Below the pieces are notes generated by a model. That model was not told the DNA's origin. It worked only from the letters and a program-made list of their open reading frames with translations, and searched no databases. Shown in pieces: positions 1-11,813 of a stretch of 64,000 nt of DNA. How positions within the stretch are numbered: the first letter of the stretch is position 1; each line of letters starts with the position of its first letter. Made by a program: the position numbers and the translations under genes. The stretch spans positions 20,851 through 84,850 of the forward strand of contig JALUWO010000078.1 of NCBI GenBank assembly GCA_027019405.1, given 5' to 3'. The DNA is from Candidatus Altimarinota bacterium. Its GTDB lineage: Bacteria; Patescibacteriota; Gracilibacteria; BD1-5; UBA6164.

Positions 1-190
1 TACAACTAAAATGGAATGAAAAGCAAAAATTGCTAAGGTAAATGTAGATGAAAATCCTAGTATAGCAGCTCAATTTAGAGTTATGAGTATTCCTACTTTA
101 ATTGTATTTAAAGATGGACAAGCTGTTGAACAAATGGTTTGAGTTCAACAAGCAGATGCTTTAGAAGCTATTTTAAATAAATATTTATAA
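1..190 (+). CDS. trxA: Thioredoxin, C-terminal part (5' truncated by window edge)
   Basis: The visible 62 residues are the C-terminal half of a thioredoxin fold. [15 protein letters not shown] strand-helix leads to the cis-proline segment [13 protein letters not shown], a Gly-containing strand and the final helix, ending at TAA 188-190. Thioredoxins reduce protein disulfides in the cytoplasm. The CGPC active site would lie upstream of the window, so activity cannot be confirmed here. Two glycines are encoded by TGA. A strong terminator follows directly. Confidence 0.85.
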
Positions 191-191
191 T

Positions 192-220
192 AAAAAGTTC
201 CTTTAATAAGGAACTTTTTA
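192..220. terminator. Bidirectional hairpin terminator between trxA and hrcA
   Basis: An inverted repeat (AAAAAGTTCC, short loop, GGAACTTTTT) is flanked by A and T runs on both sides. It serves the plus-strand thioredoxin gene, and its right edge overlaps the stop codon of the convergent hrcA, so it probably ends both transcripts. Confidence 0.8.
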
Positions 221-913
221 TATTATTCATTTTATAGCACTTATATTAAAACTATAATTCATTTGTAGAGTTCATAATATTCATACATATCATATTTCTC
301 AATTTATATATATAGGTTTTATTATTAATGAATAATCTTTTAAATAATCTATAATATTTTCTTCTCATATAAATATATTTACTCAATAATCTAATTTTAG
401 ATTTTTTATAAATTCTATAAAACTAAATTTATCTTCTAGCATATCAATTATAGGATAAATATTATCTCACATTTTTTGATAATTTTTTCTTAAAAAATTT
501 GTTATTCATGAATATTCAAAAATATTTTTTTCAGGTAATATTAAAAATGATATTTCTTTTGTATTTTTTGCTAATTCAGTTGTTATTTTATGAATATAAT
601 CTTCTATAGTTTTTATATTTTTATCTTTTAATTCAATATTTTTATCTTTTAATAAATGAGTAGGTGTTATACTCATTAGATAATCTATAAAGGCTCTTAA
701 TCATTTTGATGTAGGAAGTCTTCAAGCTGAGTTATATGGTTGAAATATTAAATCTAGTTTTTCTAGTTTTGCCATATCTCATCTAACAGTTGCAGGACTT
801 ACTCATAAATCATATTTTTTTAGTAGCATTTTACTTCATATAACTTCTCAAGTTTGAATATATTCTTCTATTATTATTTTTAATATTTTTATATTTCTAT
901 TAGTAAGTTTCAT
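218..913 (-). CDS. hrcA: Heat-inducible transcription repressor HrcA, short form
   Basis: HrcA is the repressor that binds CIRCE operators and shuts off chaperone genes until heat shock. The N-terminus is a typical HrcA winged helix: NRNIKILKIIIEEYIQTGE, then GSKMLLKKY, SPATVRGDMAKLEKL and the wing sequence SAGRLPTSKGLRAFIDYL. The C-terminus keeps the GYVGILGTLQMNYSF strand that resembles the usual GPKRM-yy end of the family. At 231 residues it is about 100 shorter than usual, so the middle dimerisation region is reduced. It lies 40 bases after the glycosyltransferase gene on the same strand. A CIRCE-like operator occurs upstream of clpB at 35171-35197. Confidence 0.85.
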
Positions 914-953
914 AATATATATTTAGTTTTATTATTTTTCTTATATATTATAA

Positions 954-2012
954 TTACTTTATAATATTATTCAACATTTCAGTAGTTTTTTGGATATTAT
1001 ATTCTTTTATAATATTAGTATAGTCTATGTTGTTTTGTTGATTTTTTTGAATTTTATTATATATATCTTTTGTATCAGTTTGATTAAAATAGATTATTTT
1101 ATTTCAAAAAATATTTTTTATATTTTCTAAATTAGATGAAAAAATTTGTGAATTATAGTTTATGGCATTAGAAAACATAAAAGGAAAAACTGTATACAAT
1201 ACAGGATAAATTACTCATAAGGAATGTTTAAAAAATAGTGTTTTTTCACTTTCAGAAACATCTCATATAAAAAATATTTTATCATTTAGATTTTTTTGTA
1301 TAACTTTTTTTCTTAAAGATACATCAGAAACTGTAAATTTATCTAAAATAACAAGAGATTTATTTATATTTTCTTTTTTAAAAAAATCAAAAACTTCAAT
1401 TAATCTATCAAGATTTTTACTTTCTCATTCTCAAAAATAATATATAAAATAATTATCTTTTATATTGTATTTTGTTCTTATATCTATATTTATATCTTTT
1501 GATTCAACTTGCTTTATATTAAAAAATGGAGTAATTATTTTTATATTATCTTCAAAAATATTTAGTTTATCATTTATTTCATTTTTTATATTTTCATTGA
1601 AACAAATTATCTTATTTGCATTTTTTGAATTTTCTGATAATAAATAATTATCAAAATATTTTTTAAAAATATTTTTTTTAGGAGTAAAGTGGAATTCTTC
1701 TAAATCTGGAATAAAAATAATATAATTACATTTATATTTTATAGGTTTATTATACCAAAAAAATATAGCATTATCTAGTTTTTCTTTTTGTAAAATTTTA
1801 TTAAATTTGATTTGTTCATCAAAAAAATTTCAAGTATTTACTATTATATTTTTTGTATTTTCTCAGAAATTTGTTTGAGAATATAGTATATTTACAAATA
1901 TAATAAAATTATCTAATTTTTTTTCTTTTATTATATTTTTAACTAATTCTAAAATAAATTTAGAATAATAATCTCATTGTTTTAGAAATCTTAAATCTAT
2001 ACCAATTTTCAT
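954..2012 (-). CDS. Putative GT4-type glycosyltransferase (divergent)
   Basis: 352 residues starting at ATG 2012 (MKIGIDLRFL, a GT-B N-terminal strand). The second half follows the GT4 pattern: YYFGEGESKNLDRLIEVF resembles the donor-domain entry (G-x-KNL-x-L), and later IFFIGDVSE and a run resembling the loop before the nucleotide-sugar site appear. The classical EGFG-lEAma donor motif is poorly kept (YTVFPFMFSNAI), so the enzyme is diverged and its substrate cannot be named. It would act on the cytoplasmic membrane or surface glycans. It precedes hrcA on the same strand. Confidence 0.6.
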
Positions 2013-2091
2013 AATATTTTCTTTTAGTTTTTTATTTTTAAATTTATCAAATACTATTATAATAATTTTATTAGAATTTAATAATTTTTTT

Positions 2092-3240
2092 ATGATTTGA
2101 ACTTTATTAAAATTAATGTTTTCAAAATGATTATCTATTAAGAGGTGGAATAATTTTCCTAGGGTAGAAGATATTACACCATTAGATAATGCTTGATTTG
2201 TAATACATATATCACTTTTTTTAGCTCAAATAGAAGAAAAACAATGAAGAGAAATTGATAAAGATTTTATAATTAAAAAAATTTTATTTCAATTATTCAA
2301 TGCATTAATTTTATCTGATATAAATTCTTGAACTAGAGATTATATTTTAAAAATAGATTCTAAGATAATGTGAGAATTAGAAAATAAGGTTTTAGAATTT
2401 ATAAATTGATTTAGTTGAGCTGATTTTATAAAAGAAGATATGCAAAAAATCTTATCTGACAATTCAAAAAAAATAGAAGATGAAATAATTTTATCAGCTA
2501 AAAAGTTTGCTTGATATCAAGAATGTGTAATAAATTCTAGAGTTTTTCTTTATGCATATGATGTGGCAATGGAACAAATAAAAGAATATTTAGAATTACA
2601 TAAAAAGAATTTATTTTCTTTAAGAGAATTATTAAAAAATGATAATTTTAAAATATATTTAAGTCATATTAGAAGATTAAGTCATTCAATGAGATGGTCT
2701 TGAAAACAAAGAAAATATCCAATTTCAGTTATGTCTCATTTAACTATTGTAACTTTTATATCATATATAATGTGAACTTTGGAAAATAAAAATGGATGAG
2801 ATTATGATGTATATAATTTAATGGTTAGATGAGTTTATCATGATATTCCTGAAGCTATTACTTGAGATATAATTACTCCTATAAAAGATGCTGTAAAAGG
2901 ATTTAGAGATGTTTTGGAACAAGTAGAAGAAAATATGCTAAATGATTATTTTTTCATTTATGTATGAGAAGATTATAGAGATGAAATAAAAAAATGTATG
3001 CTTGATCCTTTTTCTTGAAAAGCTTGAGAAATAGTAAAACAAGCTGATATTATATCTGCTTTACTTGAAGCAAAAATAGAAAGAGATAATTGAAATATGG
3101 AATTTTGAAAAATATATAGAAATATAAAGAAAGTTGTTAATGAATTTGATACTTATTCAGCTAATTATTTCTTAAAAGATGTTTTGTTAGCTTTTTGAGA
3201 AGATTTATGAGATATTAATTTAGAAAAATTGTGAAAATAA
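2092..3240 (+). CDS. HD-domain hydrolase (YfbR-like, duplicated)
   Basis: 382 residues. The start at ATG 2092 is chosen over an in-frame ATG at 2116. The N-terminal part carries SIKRWNNFPR, which resembles the opening of YfbR-type 5'-nucleotidases, but its metal-binding residues look degraded. The C-terminal half holds a complete HD signature: a His in SVMSHL, then YHDIPEAITGD with H250-D251, followed by a late Asp in IVKQADIISALLEAK. Such proteins are metal-dependent phosphohydrolases, often acting on nucleotides. The exact substrate is unknown. It opens the long plus-strand housekeeping run and is transcribed divergently from the glycosyltransferase. Confidence 0.65.
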
Positions 3241-3250
3241 GACTTACTTT

Positions 3251-3281
3251 AATTAAAAAATAAAATTTTTATTTTTTAATT
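3251..3281. terminator. AT-only inverted repeat after the HD gene
   Basis: A near-perfect palindrome of A and T runs (AATTAAAAAATAAAA and its complement) sits in the 64-base gap before the next gene. It could be a weak terminator or simply low-complexity sequence; there is no GC in the stem. Confidence 0.35.
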
Positions 3282-3304
3282 ATAATATAAATAATATTAA
3301 AATT

Positions 3305-3574
3305 ATGAAAATAATTGATTATATAAAAAAAGATTGAAATACAGGATTATGTAGAATAAAAGTTACAGCAAAGCAGCCTAAAACTGAAATTTTTTCTGTT
3401 TTGGATGATGGTACAGTAAAGATAAGATTAAAAGCTGTTCCAGAGAAATGAAAAGCAAATAAAGAATTAATTAGTTTTTTGAGTAAACAATTAGATGTAT
3501 CAAAAAATGATATTGATATAATAGCATGAGCTTCTGATCAATTAAAACTTGTGAAATTTAAAAACTTAAAATAA
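3305..3574 (+). CDS. DUF167 (YggU-family) protein
   Basis: 89 residues. The pattern IKVTAKQPKTEI, then RLKAVPEKGKANKELISFLSKQL and IDIIAGASDQLKLVKF is the compact alpha/beta DUF167 fold, whose hallmark P-x-x-GKAN-x-E-L is present. The biochemical role of the family is not established. It ends 4 bases before cutA, suggesting cotranscription. Confidence 0.85.
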
Positions 3575-3578
3575 AAAT

Positions 3579-3884
3579 ATGAAAATAATAATGACAACAT
3601 ATCCAGCTAAACCAAAAGAATTAAGGCAATTTATATATAGAATTTTAGGTTCTAAATTAGCTATGTGTGTAAATAAAATAAATTATGTAAAAAGTTATTA
3701 TATTTGGGAATGAAAAATTAAAAATGATAATGAAAAGATTTTACTTATAAAAACAAGTGAAGATAAAGTAAAAAAATTACAAGCATTTTTAGATAAAAAT
3801 CATCCTTATGATGTTCCTGAAATTCTTATATTGGAACCAAATGAAGTTAATGAATCTTATTTAAATTGGGTTAATAATAATTAA
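3579..3884 (+). CDS. cutA: Divalent-cation tolerance protein CutA
   Basis: 101 residues. Family features visible: the strand with ACVN replaced by LAMCVNKINYVKSYYIWEGKI, a LLIKTSEDKVKKLQAFL helix, and the HPYDVPEILIL strand that is almost invariant in CutA. CutA forms a trimer linked to metal tolerance; its precise role is unclear. It starts 4 bases after the DUF167 gene and ends 4 bases before mnmA, with the A-rich leader typical of this genome. Confidence 0.88.
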
Positions 3885-3888
3885 AAAA

Positions 3889-4932
3889 ATGAAAAAAGTA
3901 TTAGTTTGATTGTCTGGTTGAGTTGATTCTGCTGTATCTGCCTATTTATTGAAAAAACAAGGTTATGATGTTACAGCAGGTTTTATGATTAATTATAGAG
4001 ATCCTGAAAATCCAAATTGTCCTACAAAAATAGATAAAATTGAAGCTCAAAAAGTAGCAGATTTTTTAGATATTCCTTTTGTTGTTCTTGATTTTGTTGA
4101 TATATATGAAAAAAAAGTTCTAAATTATATGTATGAATGATATCAAAAATGAATTACTCCAAATCCAGATATAATGTGTAATAAGGAAGTAAAATTTAAG
4201 GTTTTTTTACAAGAAGCTGAAAAAAAATGATTTGATTATATTGCAATGGGACATTATGCTAAAACAAAAGACTGAAGATTATTTAAATGAATTGATAATA
4301 ATAAAGATCAATCATATTTTTTAGCATGATTATCTAATAAACAATTAGAAAAAGCATTATTTCCAATATGAGATTTAGAAAAGCCAGAAGTTAGAAAAAT
4401 TGCTGAAGAAATTTGACTCCCAAATGCTAAAAGAAAAGATTCTCAAGGTATTTGTTTTGTATGAAAGGTGAATATGGCAGATTTTTTGGAAAAAAAGATA
4501 AAACCTAAAAAAGGATTAGTAAAAGATACTTCAGGAAATATTTTGTGAGAACATAAATGAGTTTTTTATTATACTATATGACAAAGAAAAGGTCTTGATA
4601 TTTGAGGGCAAGCTGAACCAATTTTTGTAGTAAAAAAAGATTTAGAAAAAAATGAAATTATAGTTTGAACTGCTTCAGATTTGGAACTTTATGATGATAA
4701 ATTAAATATGAATAATATAAATTATTTAAATCTAGAATACAAAGAATTAGATAATTTTAAAGCAAAAGCAAAAATAAGATATAGGCAAGCAGATCAAGAT
4801 TGTATTGTAAAAAAACTTTGAGAAGATGAATATAAAGTAGAATTTGTAGAATCTCAAAGAGCAATATCTTCTTGACAAATTTGTGCTGTTTATGTTTGAG
4901 ATGAACTAGTTTTAAGTTGAGTAATAAAATAG
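3889..4932 (+). CDS. mnmA: tRNA-specific 2-thiouridylase MnmA
   Basis: 347 residues, close to the usual length. The PP-loop SGGVDS is at residues 9-14, with one Gly coded by TGA. It is followed by NPDIMCNKEVKF with the first catalytic Cys, AMGHYAK, DQSYFL, and DSQGICFVG with the second catalytic Cys. The C-terminal beta-barrel has RYRQ and SGQICAVYVGDELVLSGVI. It thiolates U34 of Lys, Glu and Gln tRNAs. A substrate candidate, tRNA-Lys(UUU), is encoded at 24234-24309. It overlaps no gene; the next start lies 1 base beyond its TAG. Confidence 0.95.
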
Positions 4933-4933
4933 T

Positions 4934-5965
4934 ATGCAAAAGAAAGCCCTACAAGCAACAAAAGATATATTAGAAAATAATTTAGAAATATTAAAACAAC
5001 CTTATAATGAAAATAAGGTTATTTTAGTATATGATAATGATTCACAATTAGCTTGAATTTTATCAGAAGCTTATATTCAAAATTTGAAAAATTATAGTAA
5101 TTTAGATATAGAAATAATTGATTTTAATGAAATACAAAAAGATAAATTAAAAGAAAAATTAATTAACTTAAAACAAAATTCAACTGTTATTTTAGTTCAA
5201 TCAACAAATTTTAGGCTTGAAAATTTTAGAATAAGGTTAACTTTACATAAAACATGAATAGGATGTTTGGAGCATAATCATTTAGTATATATAGAGGATA
5301 ATCAAATAGAAAATTATATTGATGCTATAGAGTATAAAACTCCATATTATGAAAAGCTATCTAATAAATTGAAAGAAATTTCTGATAATTCTAAGCTTTT
5401 AAAAATAGTTTCAAAATCTTGAGAGGAACTTATTTTGGAATGATGATTTGAAGACATGAAACAAAATACTTGATATTATAAATGAAAAAATAGATGATGA
5501 ACTTTTCCTATATGAGAAAATTTTACAGAGATAAAGAATTTTAAAAAAGCTAATTGAAAAATATCTATTAGAGCTTATCCAGATACAAAAATGCTTGTGC
5601 ATTATTGTGAACCTTTTACTCTTGAAATAAAAGAAAGTTTAGTTATTTTTTGGAGTGATAATACTCCAAAGGAATTTATAGAAATTTTACAAAAAATTAA
5701 AGATAGTGAAGATAATGAAATTTATTTAAGAGAATTATGATTTTGATTAAACAATTGAATAAGTTGGGATAAAAAGTTGGCTGATGTAAATGCTTTTGAG
5801 AGAATTGCAGGTTTTCATATGTCCTTATGAAAAAAACATTGAATTTATAGAAAAAAGTTTAATAGAAAAATTATTCAAAGGTATCATATTGATATATTTT
5901 CAGATACAGATAAAATATATTTTGATAATAAATTGATTTTTGAAAATGAAGAGTATGTTATTTAA
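4934..5965 (+). CDS. M29-like (COG2309-type) aminopeptidase family protein
   Basis: 343 residues. The C-terminal half matches the layout of the M29/leucyl aminopeptidase group: a GGTFPIGENFTEI segment resembling the NLPAGE-x-f metal site, then RELGFGLN resembling E-x-GiG-N, and DVNAFERIAGFHMSLG resembling the EK-x-xGT-xH-xalG motif. These are cytosolic metallopeptidases or metal-dependent relatives. Several of the expected residues differ (FER in place of the usual DEK), so activity is uncertain. It begins 1 base after the mnmA stop codon. Confidence 0.5.
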
Positions 5966-5982
5966 AAAGTTATTACTAAAAT

Positions 5983-6771
5983 ATGCACAGTTATAGATTT
6001 TTTACAAAATATTATGATCAAATAGTTAGGTGATCAGGTTATGATTTAGATTGAGAAATAGAGCTTATTGATAATTTAATTAATAGGTTTACTTTACATA
6101 GAAAAAATATTTTTGAACTTGCTTGTTGAACTTGAGTTGTAGCTAAGCAATTAATTAAACTTTGATATAATGTAAATTGACTTGATATAAGTAGACATAT
6201 GTTGGAAAAAGCTAAAGAAAATATTTGAGAAAATAGATGTTTTTATGGTGATATGACAAATTTTTCTTTAGAAACTAAACAGGATGTTATTTTATGTAAT
6301 TATAATAGTATTTGTCACCTTATTAATTGGGAAGATTGGTTAAAAATGTTTGAATGTAGTTATAATTCTTTGAGAAAATGATGATTATTAATTTTTGATA
6401 TAAATACAATTTGGGAATTTGAAAATATTAATAGAGATTTTTCAGCATTTTTTAATATCTGAGAAGATACTATATGTTTGGAAATGGAAAAAAAGAATTT
6501 TTTAGATTCTTGAGTAAAATTATGACTTGAAGAATATAAAATTAGATGAGATTTTTCTTTCTATAGATGGCTTGTAAAAATGTTTATAAAGCTGGAAGAT
6601 AATAGATATGAATTAGTTGAGGAGGTAGTTGATGAAAATAGTTTTGAAATAACTGATATAAAAAAATCTTTAGAGGATATATGATTTGATATTTTACATC
6701 TTGAAGATTTTCATAAATGAGATGTTGATAATGAAAGTGAAAGAGTATATTTTGTTGCAAAAAAAAGGTAA
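5983..6771 (+). CDS. Class I SAM-dependent methyltransferase
   Basis: 262 residues. Rossmann motif I is IFELACGTGVVAKQLIKLG, followed by NGLDISRHMLEKAKEN (motif post I with acidic Asp), CFYGDMTNF, and DVILCNYNSICHLINW (motif II region). This is the layout of small-molecule or ubiE-like methyltransferases with a C-terminal insertion of SnoaL-like strands. The methyl acceptor is not predictable. It sits in the housekeeping run, 17 bases after the preceding gene. Confidence 0.8.
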
Positions 6772-6838
6772 AATATGATTATTTTACTTTTTTTTATATT
6801 TATGTTAATATTTTATTAATATATATTTAAAATATTTT

Positions 6839-8527
6839 ATGGATGATAATTTATCAAATAAAACAGATAAAATAACAATTAATTCAGAAAAAACTAAAAG
6901 TTCAATTGAGGATATTATAAATAAAAAATCTTCTGATTGGACTGATAAAATAACTATTTTTTTTAAAAAAATAGAATTTTTAGATTTAGAACCAGAAAAA
7001 AAAGCAGAAGTAGCAACAAAAGTAAAGTTTAATTCAACACCAGATAAGTTATTTCGGATAGAGATATTTTTATCATGAGTTATTGCATCTTTATGATTAT
7101 TACAAAATTCAGTAGCTGTTGTTATATGAGCAATGCTTATTGCTCCATTTTTGAGACCTATGAATGGAATTTGATATGCTATTGCTAGGTGAGAAAAATC
7201 ATTTTTTTGGATTCCTGTAAAAGTTTTAGTTTTAAGTATTTTGATGTCTATTTTTACAGGATACATAGTTACTAAAATAATTTGATTAGATTTAGAAACA
7301 ACTGAAATTTTAGCAAGAACTTCTCCAAACATAATTGATTTATTTATTGCAATTTTTTCTGCAATGGTAGCTGTACTGTCTTTATGATTTTCTAGATTAT
7401 CAGAAAGTATTGCCTGAGTTGCAATGGCTGCAGCATTAATGCCACCTTTAGCTGTTGCAGGTATAGAATTAGCTTTTTGAAATTATTCACTTGCTTGGTG
7501 AGCAATGATGTTATTTTTAGCCAATTTAATTTCAATAGTTTTAGTTGCAACTATATTTTTCTGGCTTTATTGATTTACTCCACATAATGATACAAAACAA
7601 AAATCAGTTGTTAAAAGATTTTTGTTTTTAATAACTGTAATTATAATTATTTCAATTCCACTTATTCATTCTTTGATATTAATTAAGCAAAAAGTTAATA
7701 TTTCAAAAGAATCAAATTTATATTTATCTACTATATTAAAGCAAAAAACAAGTGATTTTACTATTGATAAATTGGAAGTAAAATCTTTTAATGACCAAAA
7801 AATAGTTTTATATGCAGTGATAAAAATTCCTGAATGATTAAATTTTTATAATACTTTTAAGAAACAACTTGATTTTGAATTATCAAAGAAATTTTGAAGA
7901 AAAGTTGAGTTGGAGGTTGAATTGATTAGAGTTGCAAATATTGTTTCAGATAAACAAACTTTGAGTACAAAAGATATTATGTATAATTTTATTAAAAATT
8001 ATTTTAAAACAAATTATAAAAATTATAATATTTTAAGTTTAGATATAGAAAATAATATTGAAAAATGATATATTATAAAAATAGTATTTTGAGTTAAAAA
8101 AAATTATAATAAAGATGATTTTAAAATATTGGAAAATGCTTTTAATAATAAGTTTAGGTTAAAAGGTAGCTTTGTATTTATTCCTTTGTCTGAGTATTCA
8201 AAAGTTAAGGAGGATCAAGATACATTAGAAATAAAAGAGAAACAAGATGAAATAAAAAAACAATTTGAAGATTTTATAGAGATAAATAAAATTTGAGAAA
8301 TGTGAGTATCTAAAATAGAAGTTGATTATGATTTACTTACTAAAAAATCAGTTGTATCAATTAATTTTAATGTAGAGTACAATTCAAGAATTTGATTTAA
8401 TAATTTTTTAATAAAATTCAAAAAATTTGTAAATAATTTAAAAAATATTGAATTAAAAATGAAAGTATTTATTTATAAAAAATATGAATTTAACAAGAAA
8501 ACATCTACTTGAGTTATTAATGAATAA
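6839..8527 (+). CDS. DUF389 (TIGR00341-type) integral membrane protein
   Basis: 562 residues. After a cytosolic N-terminus come the family hallmark helices: SGVIASLGLLQNSVAVVIGAM, then LIAPFLRPMNGIGYAIARG and VAMAAALMPPLAVAGIELAFG. About six membrane spans are seen between residues 75 and 285. A long soluble C-terminal region is not typical in sequence and may be lineage-specific. The function of DUF389 is not established. Residue 73 is a CGG codon, one of the very few CGN codons here (see findings). Confidence 0.85.
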
Positions 8528-9158
8528 AAGAAAAATAATTAAATATATTTTATATATTTTTTTATTTTTTTTAGTTATTTTATTTTTGATTAATTTTTAT
8601 ATTATTTTTAGTTCAAAAAATAAAGTTGTTAGTTTAGATAAATTGAATTATAATTATAAAATATGACTTGTTTTATGAGCATCAGTAAAGTCTAATTGAA
8701 TTCCAAGTGATATTTTAAAAGATAGGTTATATACAGCTTATTTAGCATATAAAAATAACAAAATAATTAAGATAATTGTTTCTTGAGATAATTCAAAAAA
8801 AAATTATAATGAACCTCAGGCTATGAAAAGATATTTAGTTTTACTTTGAGTAAGACCTAGAGATATATATTTAGATTATGCTTGATTTGATACTTATGAT
8901 TCTTTATATAGGGCAAAATATATTTTTTGAGTTAAAAAACTTGTAGTTTTTACTCAAAAATATCATCTTTTTAGGACAGTTTATATTTGAAATTGATTAT
9001 GAATTGATGCTATATGAGTTATTTCAGGTAGGCATAAATATTTAAATATATTAAAATTTAAAATAAGAGAATTTTTTTCAAGAATAAAAGCATTTTTTGA
9101 AGTAGAAATTTTTAAATCAAAACCAAAGTTTTTAGGTAAGAAAATAGAAATTAAATAA
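8520..9158 (+). CDS. DUF218 / YdcF-SanA-like membrane-anchored protein
   Basis: 212 residues from ATG 8520, which overlaps the DUF389 stop by 8 bases (ATGAATAA). An in-frame ATG at 8484 is possible. One N-terminal membrane helix (about residues 9-29) is followed by GLVLGASVKSNGIPSDILKD, IIKIIVSGDNS, EPQAMKRYLVLLGVRP, DYAGFDTYDSLYRAK and FTQKYHLFRTVYI, the five blocks of the DUF218 fold with its conserved acidic and His residues. SanA and ElyC relatives are tied to envelope integrity. The reaction is unknown. Confidence 0.85.
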
Positions 9159-9166
9159 TAAAAAAT

Positions 9167-9619
9167 ATGTATAGAATAATAATAACTTGAGATTCATATA
9201 AACATTTTGATAGTCCAATAAAAGAATATGTTAAAAGGCTATGAAAAACTTGTGAAATTGTTAAATTAAAACCTGTAAAAAACTGAAGTGCCAAGCAGAT
9301 AATAGAAAAAGAGACAGATAATTTAATAAAAGTTTTAGAAAAGCAAAATGCTTTTAAAATAATTTTAAATCCAGACTGAAAATCTTTTAATACAAGTGAT
9401 TTTTTTAATTTTATAGAACAAAAAAAATCTTTACATTGAAATATTATTTTTATAATTGGTTGAGCATTAGGACTTGATTATAATAAATTGAAAAGTTATA
9501 TAGATTTTGAACTAAATCTATGAGAAATGACTATGCCTCATAGTCTTGCTTTGCTAGTATTGTTAGAACAAATTTATAGAATTGAAATGATAAAAAAATG
9601 AACTAGTTATGATAAATAA
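9167..9619 (+). CDS. rlmH: 23S rRNA (pseudouridine1915-N3)-methyltransferase RlmH
   Basis: 150 residues, the usual RlmH length. The SPOUT knot is clear: IILNPDGKSFNTSDFFNF, then IIFIIGGALGLDYN (SAM-binding GGA-x-G) and MTMPHSLALLVLLEQIYRIEMI, which matches the conserved T-x-pH-x-l-R-x-x-l-x-EQ-YRa ending. It methylates pseudouridine in helix 69 of the large ribosomal subunit. It begins 9 bases after the DUF218 gene. Confidence 0.93.
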
Positions 9620-9690
9620 TTCATTTTTTTTATTGCTTTTGTTTTTATTTACATAAAATGTATTAATCTTTTAGTTAAAAAATAAAAAAT

Positions 9691-11691
9691 ATGAGAAATA
9701 TAAAACAAAAAGTATTTTTAGAGTTAGAAAAAAAGAATTTTCCAAATTTAAAGTTTTTGTATAGTAAAGAAGTTTTAGATATAACTTTAGAAGTATTAAG
9801 AGATTTATTAATACAAGAAAAACAAAAATTTGAAGAAATACTTAAAACTCCAAAAGAAAAGATTACTTTTGAGACTTTTGAAGATGAAGAAAAACTTTGA
9901 TATTTTTGGAATTTGTTAAATCATCTTCAATGAGTAAATAGAAGTGATAAAATAGATAAAATAATAGAAACTTTTGAACCTGAATATCTTGATTTTGCAA
10001 ATGAAATAAGTTTTAGTAAACCTTATTTTGAAATGCTTGTTTATTGTTTATATAAGTGTAAATTGGATTGGGAACAAGAAAGGATTTTAAAAGAAAGAAT
10101 TAAAAATTTTAAATTAAGATGAATTGATTTAGAAAAAGATAAACAAGAGCAGTTAAAAGAAATTACAAAAAAATTAGCAAAATTAAGCCAAGATTTTACA
10201 AATAATATAGTAAAAGATCAAGCTAAATGGTCTTATCACATTACAAATTTTGAAGATATAAAAGATCTACCTGCAAATACTTTAAAAGCAGCTAAAAAAC
10301 AAGCTAAAGAAAAAGGTTTAGAATGATATCTATTTTCAGCTGATCCAACTGCTAGGGGAGATTTACTTTCATATTGTCATAATCCTAAAGTTAGGCAAGA
10401 AGTTTCAAAAGCTTGACTTAGATTTGCAAGTTCAGGAGAATTTGATAATAGAAAAAATGTTTTAGAAATATTAAAATTAAAAAGACAAAAAGCTAAAATT
10501 TTAGGTTATAATAATTATGTTGAACTTTCTTTGGTAAATAAAATGGCTGAATCTCCAAAACAAGTTACAGATTTAATAGAATGAATTTCAGCTAAAGCTA
10601 GAAAAAAAGCTAAAGAAGAATTGGAAACATTAAAAAAATACTTTAATTTAAAAGAAATAAATTCTTTTGATGTTCCATATTATTCTAGAATTTATAAGGA
10701 AAAAGAATATAAAATTGATTCAAAAAAAATTAAGGAGTATCTAGAATTTGAAAATGTTTTAAATTATTTACATTCTCTTGTTTGAGAACTTTATGATGTT
10801 AAGTTAAAACAAATAAATATAGAATCATATAGTGATGATGTAAGAGTTTATAAAGTTTATAAAGATAATAAATTAGTAAGTTATTATTTACTTGATCCTT
10901 TTTATAGAGAAACTAAAAGACCTTGAGCTTGGGCTGATAATTTGAGAAGTAAGGATTATATAAATGATAAACTTCCTATAGTTGTAAATGTTTGTAATTT
11001 TCAAAAAGTTGAAGGAAGTCCTGTATTATTAACTTTATGAGATGTAGAAACTTTATTCCATGAGTTTGGACATGCTTTACATGAAATGCTTTCTGAAAGT
11101 AAGTATAGTGAACTATCTTGATTTAATGTAGAATGGGATTTTGTAGAATTGCCTAGTCAATTGCATGAAAATTGGGTAAGTGATAAAGAAAGTTTGAGAA
11201 AATTATCTAAACATTATAAAACTTGAGAAGCTTTAAATGAAGAGATTCTTGATAATTTAGAAAAACTGGAAACTTATATGGCTTGAAATTTTGTAGCAAG
11301 ACAAAATGAATTTGCTTTACTTGATATGTATTTATATAGTGAAGAAGTTCCTGAAAATGTTGAAGATCTTGATAAAAAAACTCTTGATTTAGCTAATAAA
11401 TATTGAGTATTCTCTAGATGAGAAGATTACAAAATGTATGCTTCTTTTAACCATATTTTTGGATGAGGTTATGCAGCTTGATATTACTCTTATATGTGGG
11501 CTGAAATAATAGAAAAAGATATTTGGGAAGAAATAAAAAAACACTGAATTTTTAATAAACAAATTACTAAAAAATTTCTAGATACTATTTTATGACAATG
11601 AACTAGAAAAGAAGCTTCAGATTTATTTAAAGATTTTATGTGAAGGGAAGTAGATAGCAAAGCTTTTATGAAAAATAAATGATTGATATAA
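9691..11691 (+). CDS. M3-family oligopeptidase (PepF/oligopeptidase A-like)
   Basis: 666 residues, full length for thimet-oligopeptidase relatives. The zinc motif HEFGH is at residues 457-461, with the downstream third ligand in [12 protein letters not shown]. Upstream lies [15 protein letters not shown] sequence and [17 protein letters not shown], and at the C-terminus [19 protein letters not shown] provides the substrate-binding Tyr/His loop. It degrades cytosolic peptides. A strong terminator follows, closing the housekeeping run. Confidence 0.92.
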
Positions 11692-11724
11692 AAAAGACTT
11701 AATTTAAAATTAAGTCTTTTTTAT
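11690..11724 (+). terminator. Rho-independent terminator after the M3 peptidase
   Basis: Stem AAGACTTAATTTA/TAAATTAAGTCTT-like followed by a T run. The same stem recurs at 16845-16881 after the second DNA methylase, so the two ends of the defence block carry near-identical terminators. Confidence 0.85.
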
Positions 11725-11813
11725 ATACACTTATTATATACTTTTATTTTAAAAACTTTTGATTTATTTTTGAAAATTAATATATTTTAAAGTAATAAAA
11801 GTAATAAAAAATT

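Noticed and set aside
6805..7332. Long minus-strand open frame under the DUF389 gene
   Set aside because: It is the antisense shadow of conserved membrane helices on the plus strand, and opens only because of skewed base composition.
8484..8519. Upstream start of the DUF218 gene at 8484
   Set aside because: It would force a 44-base overlap with DUF389; ATG 8520 gives the usual short overlap and starts right before the membrane helix. It is not fully excluded.
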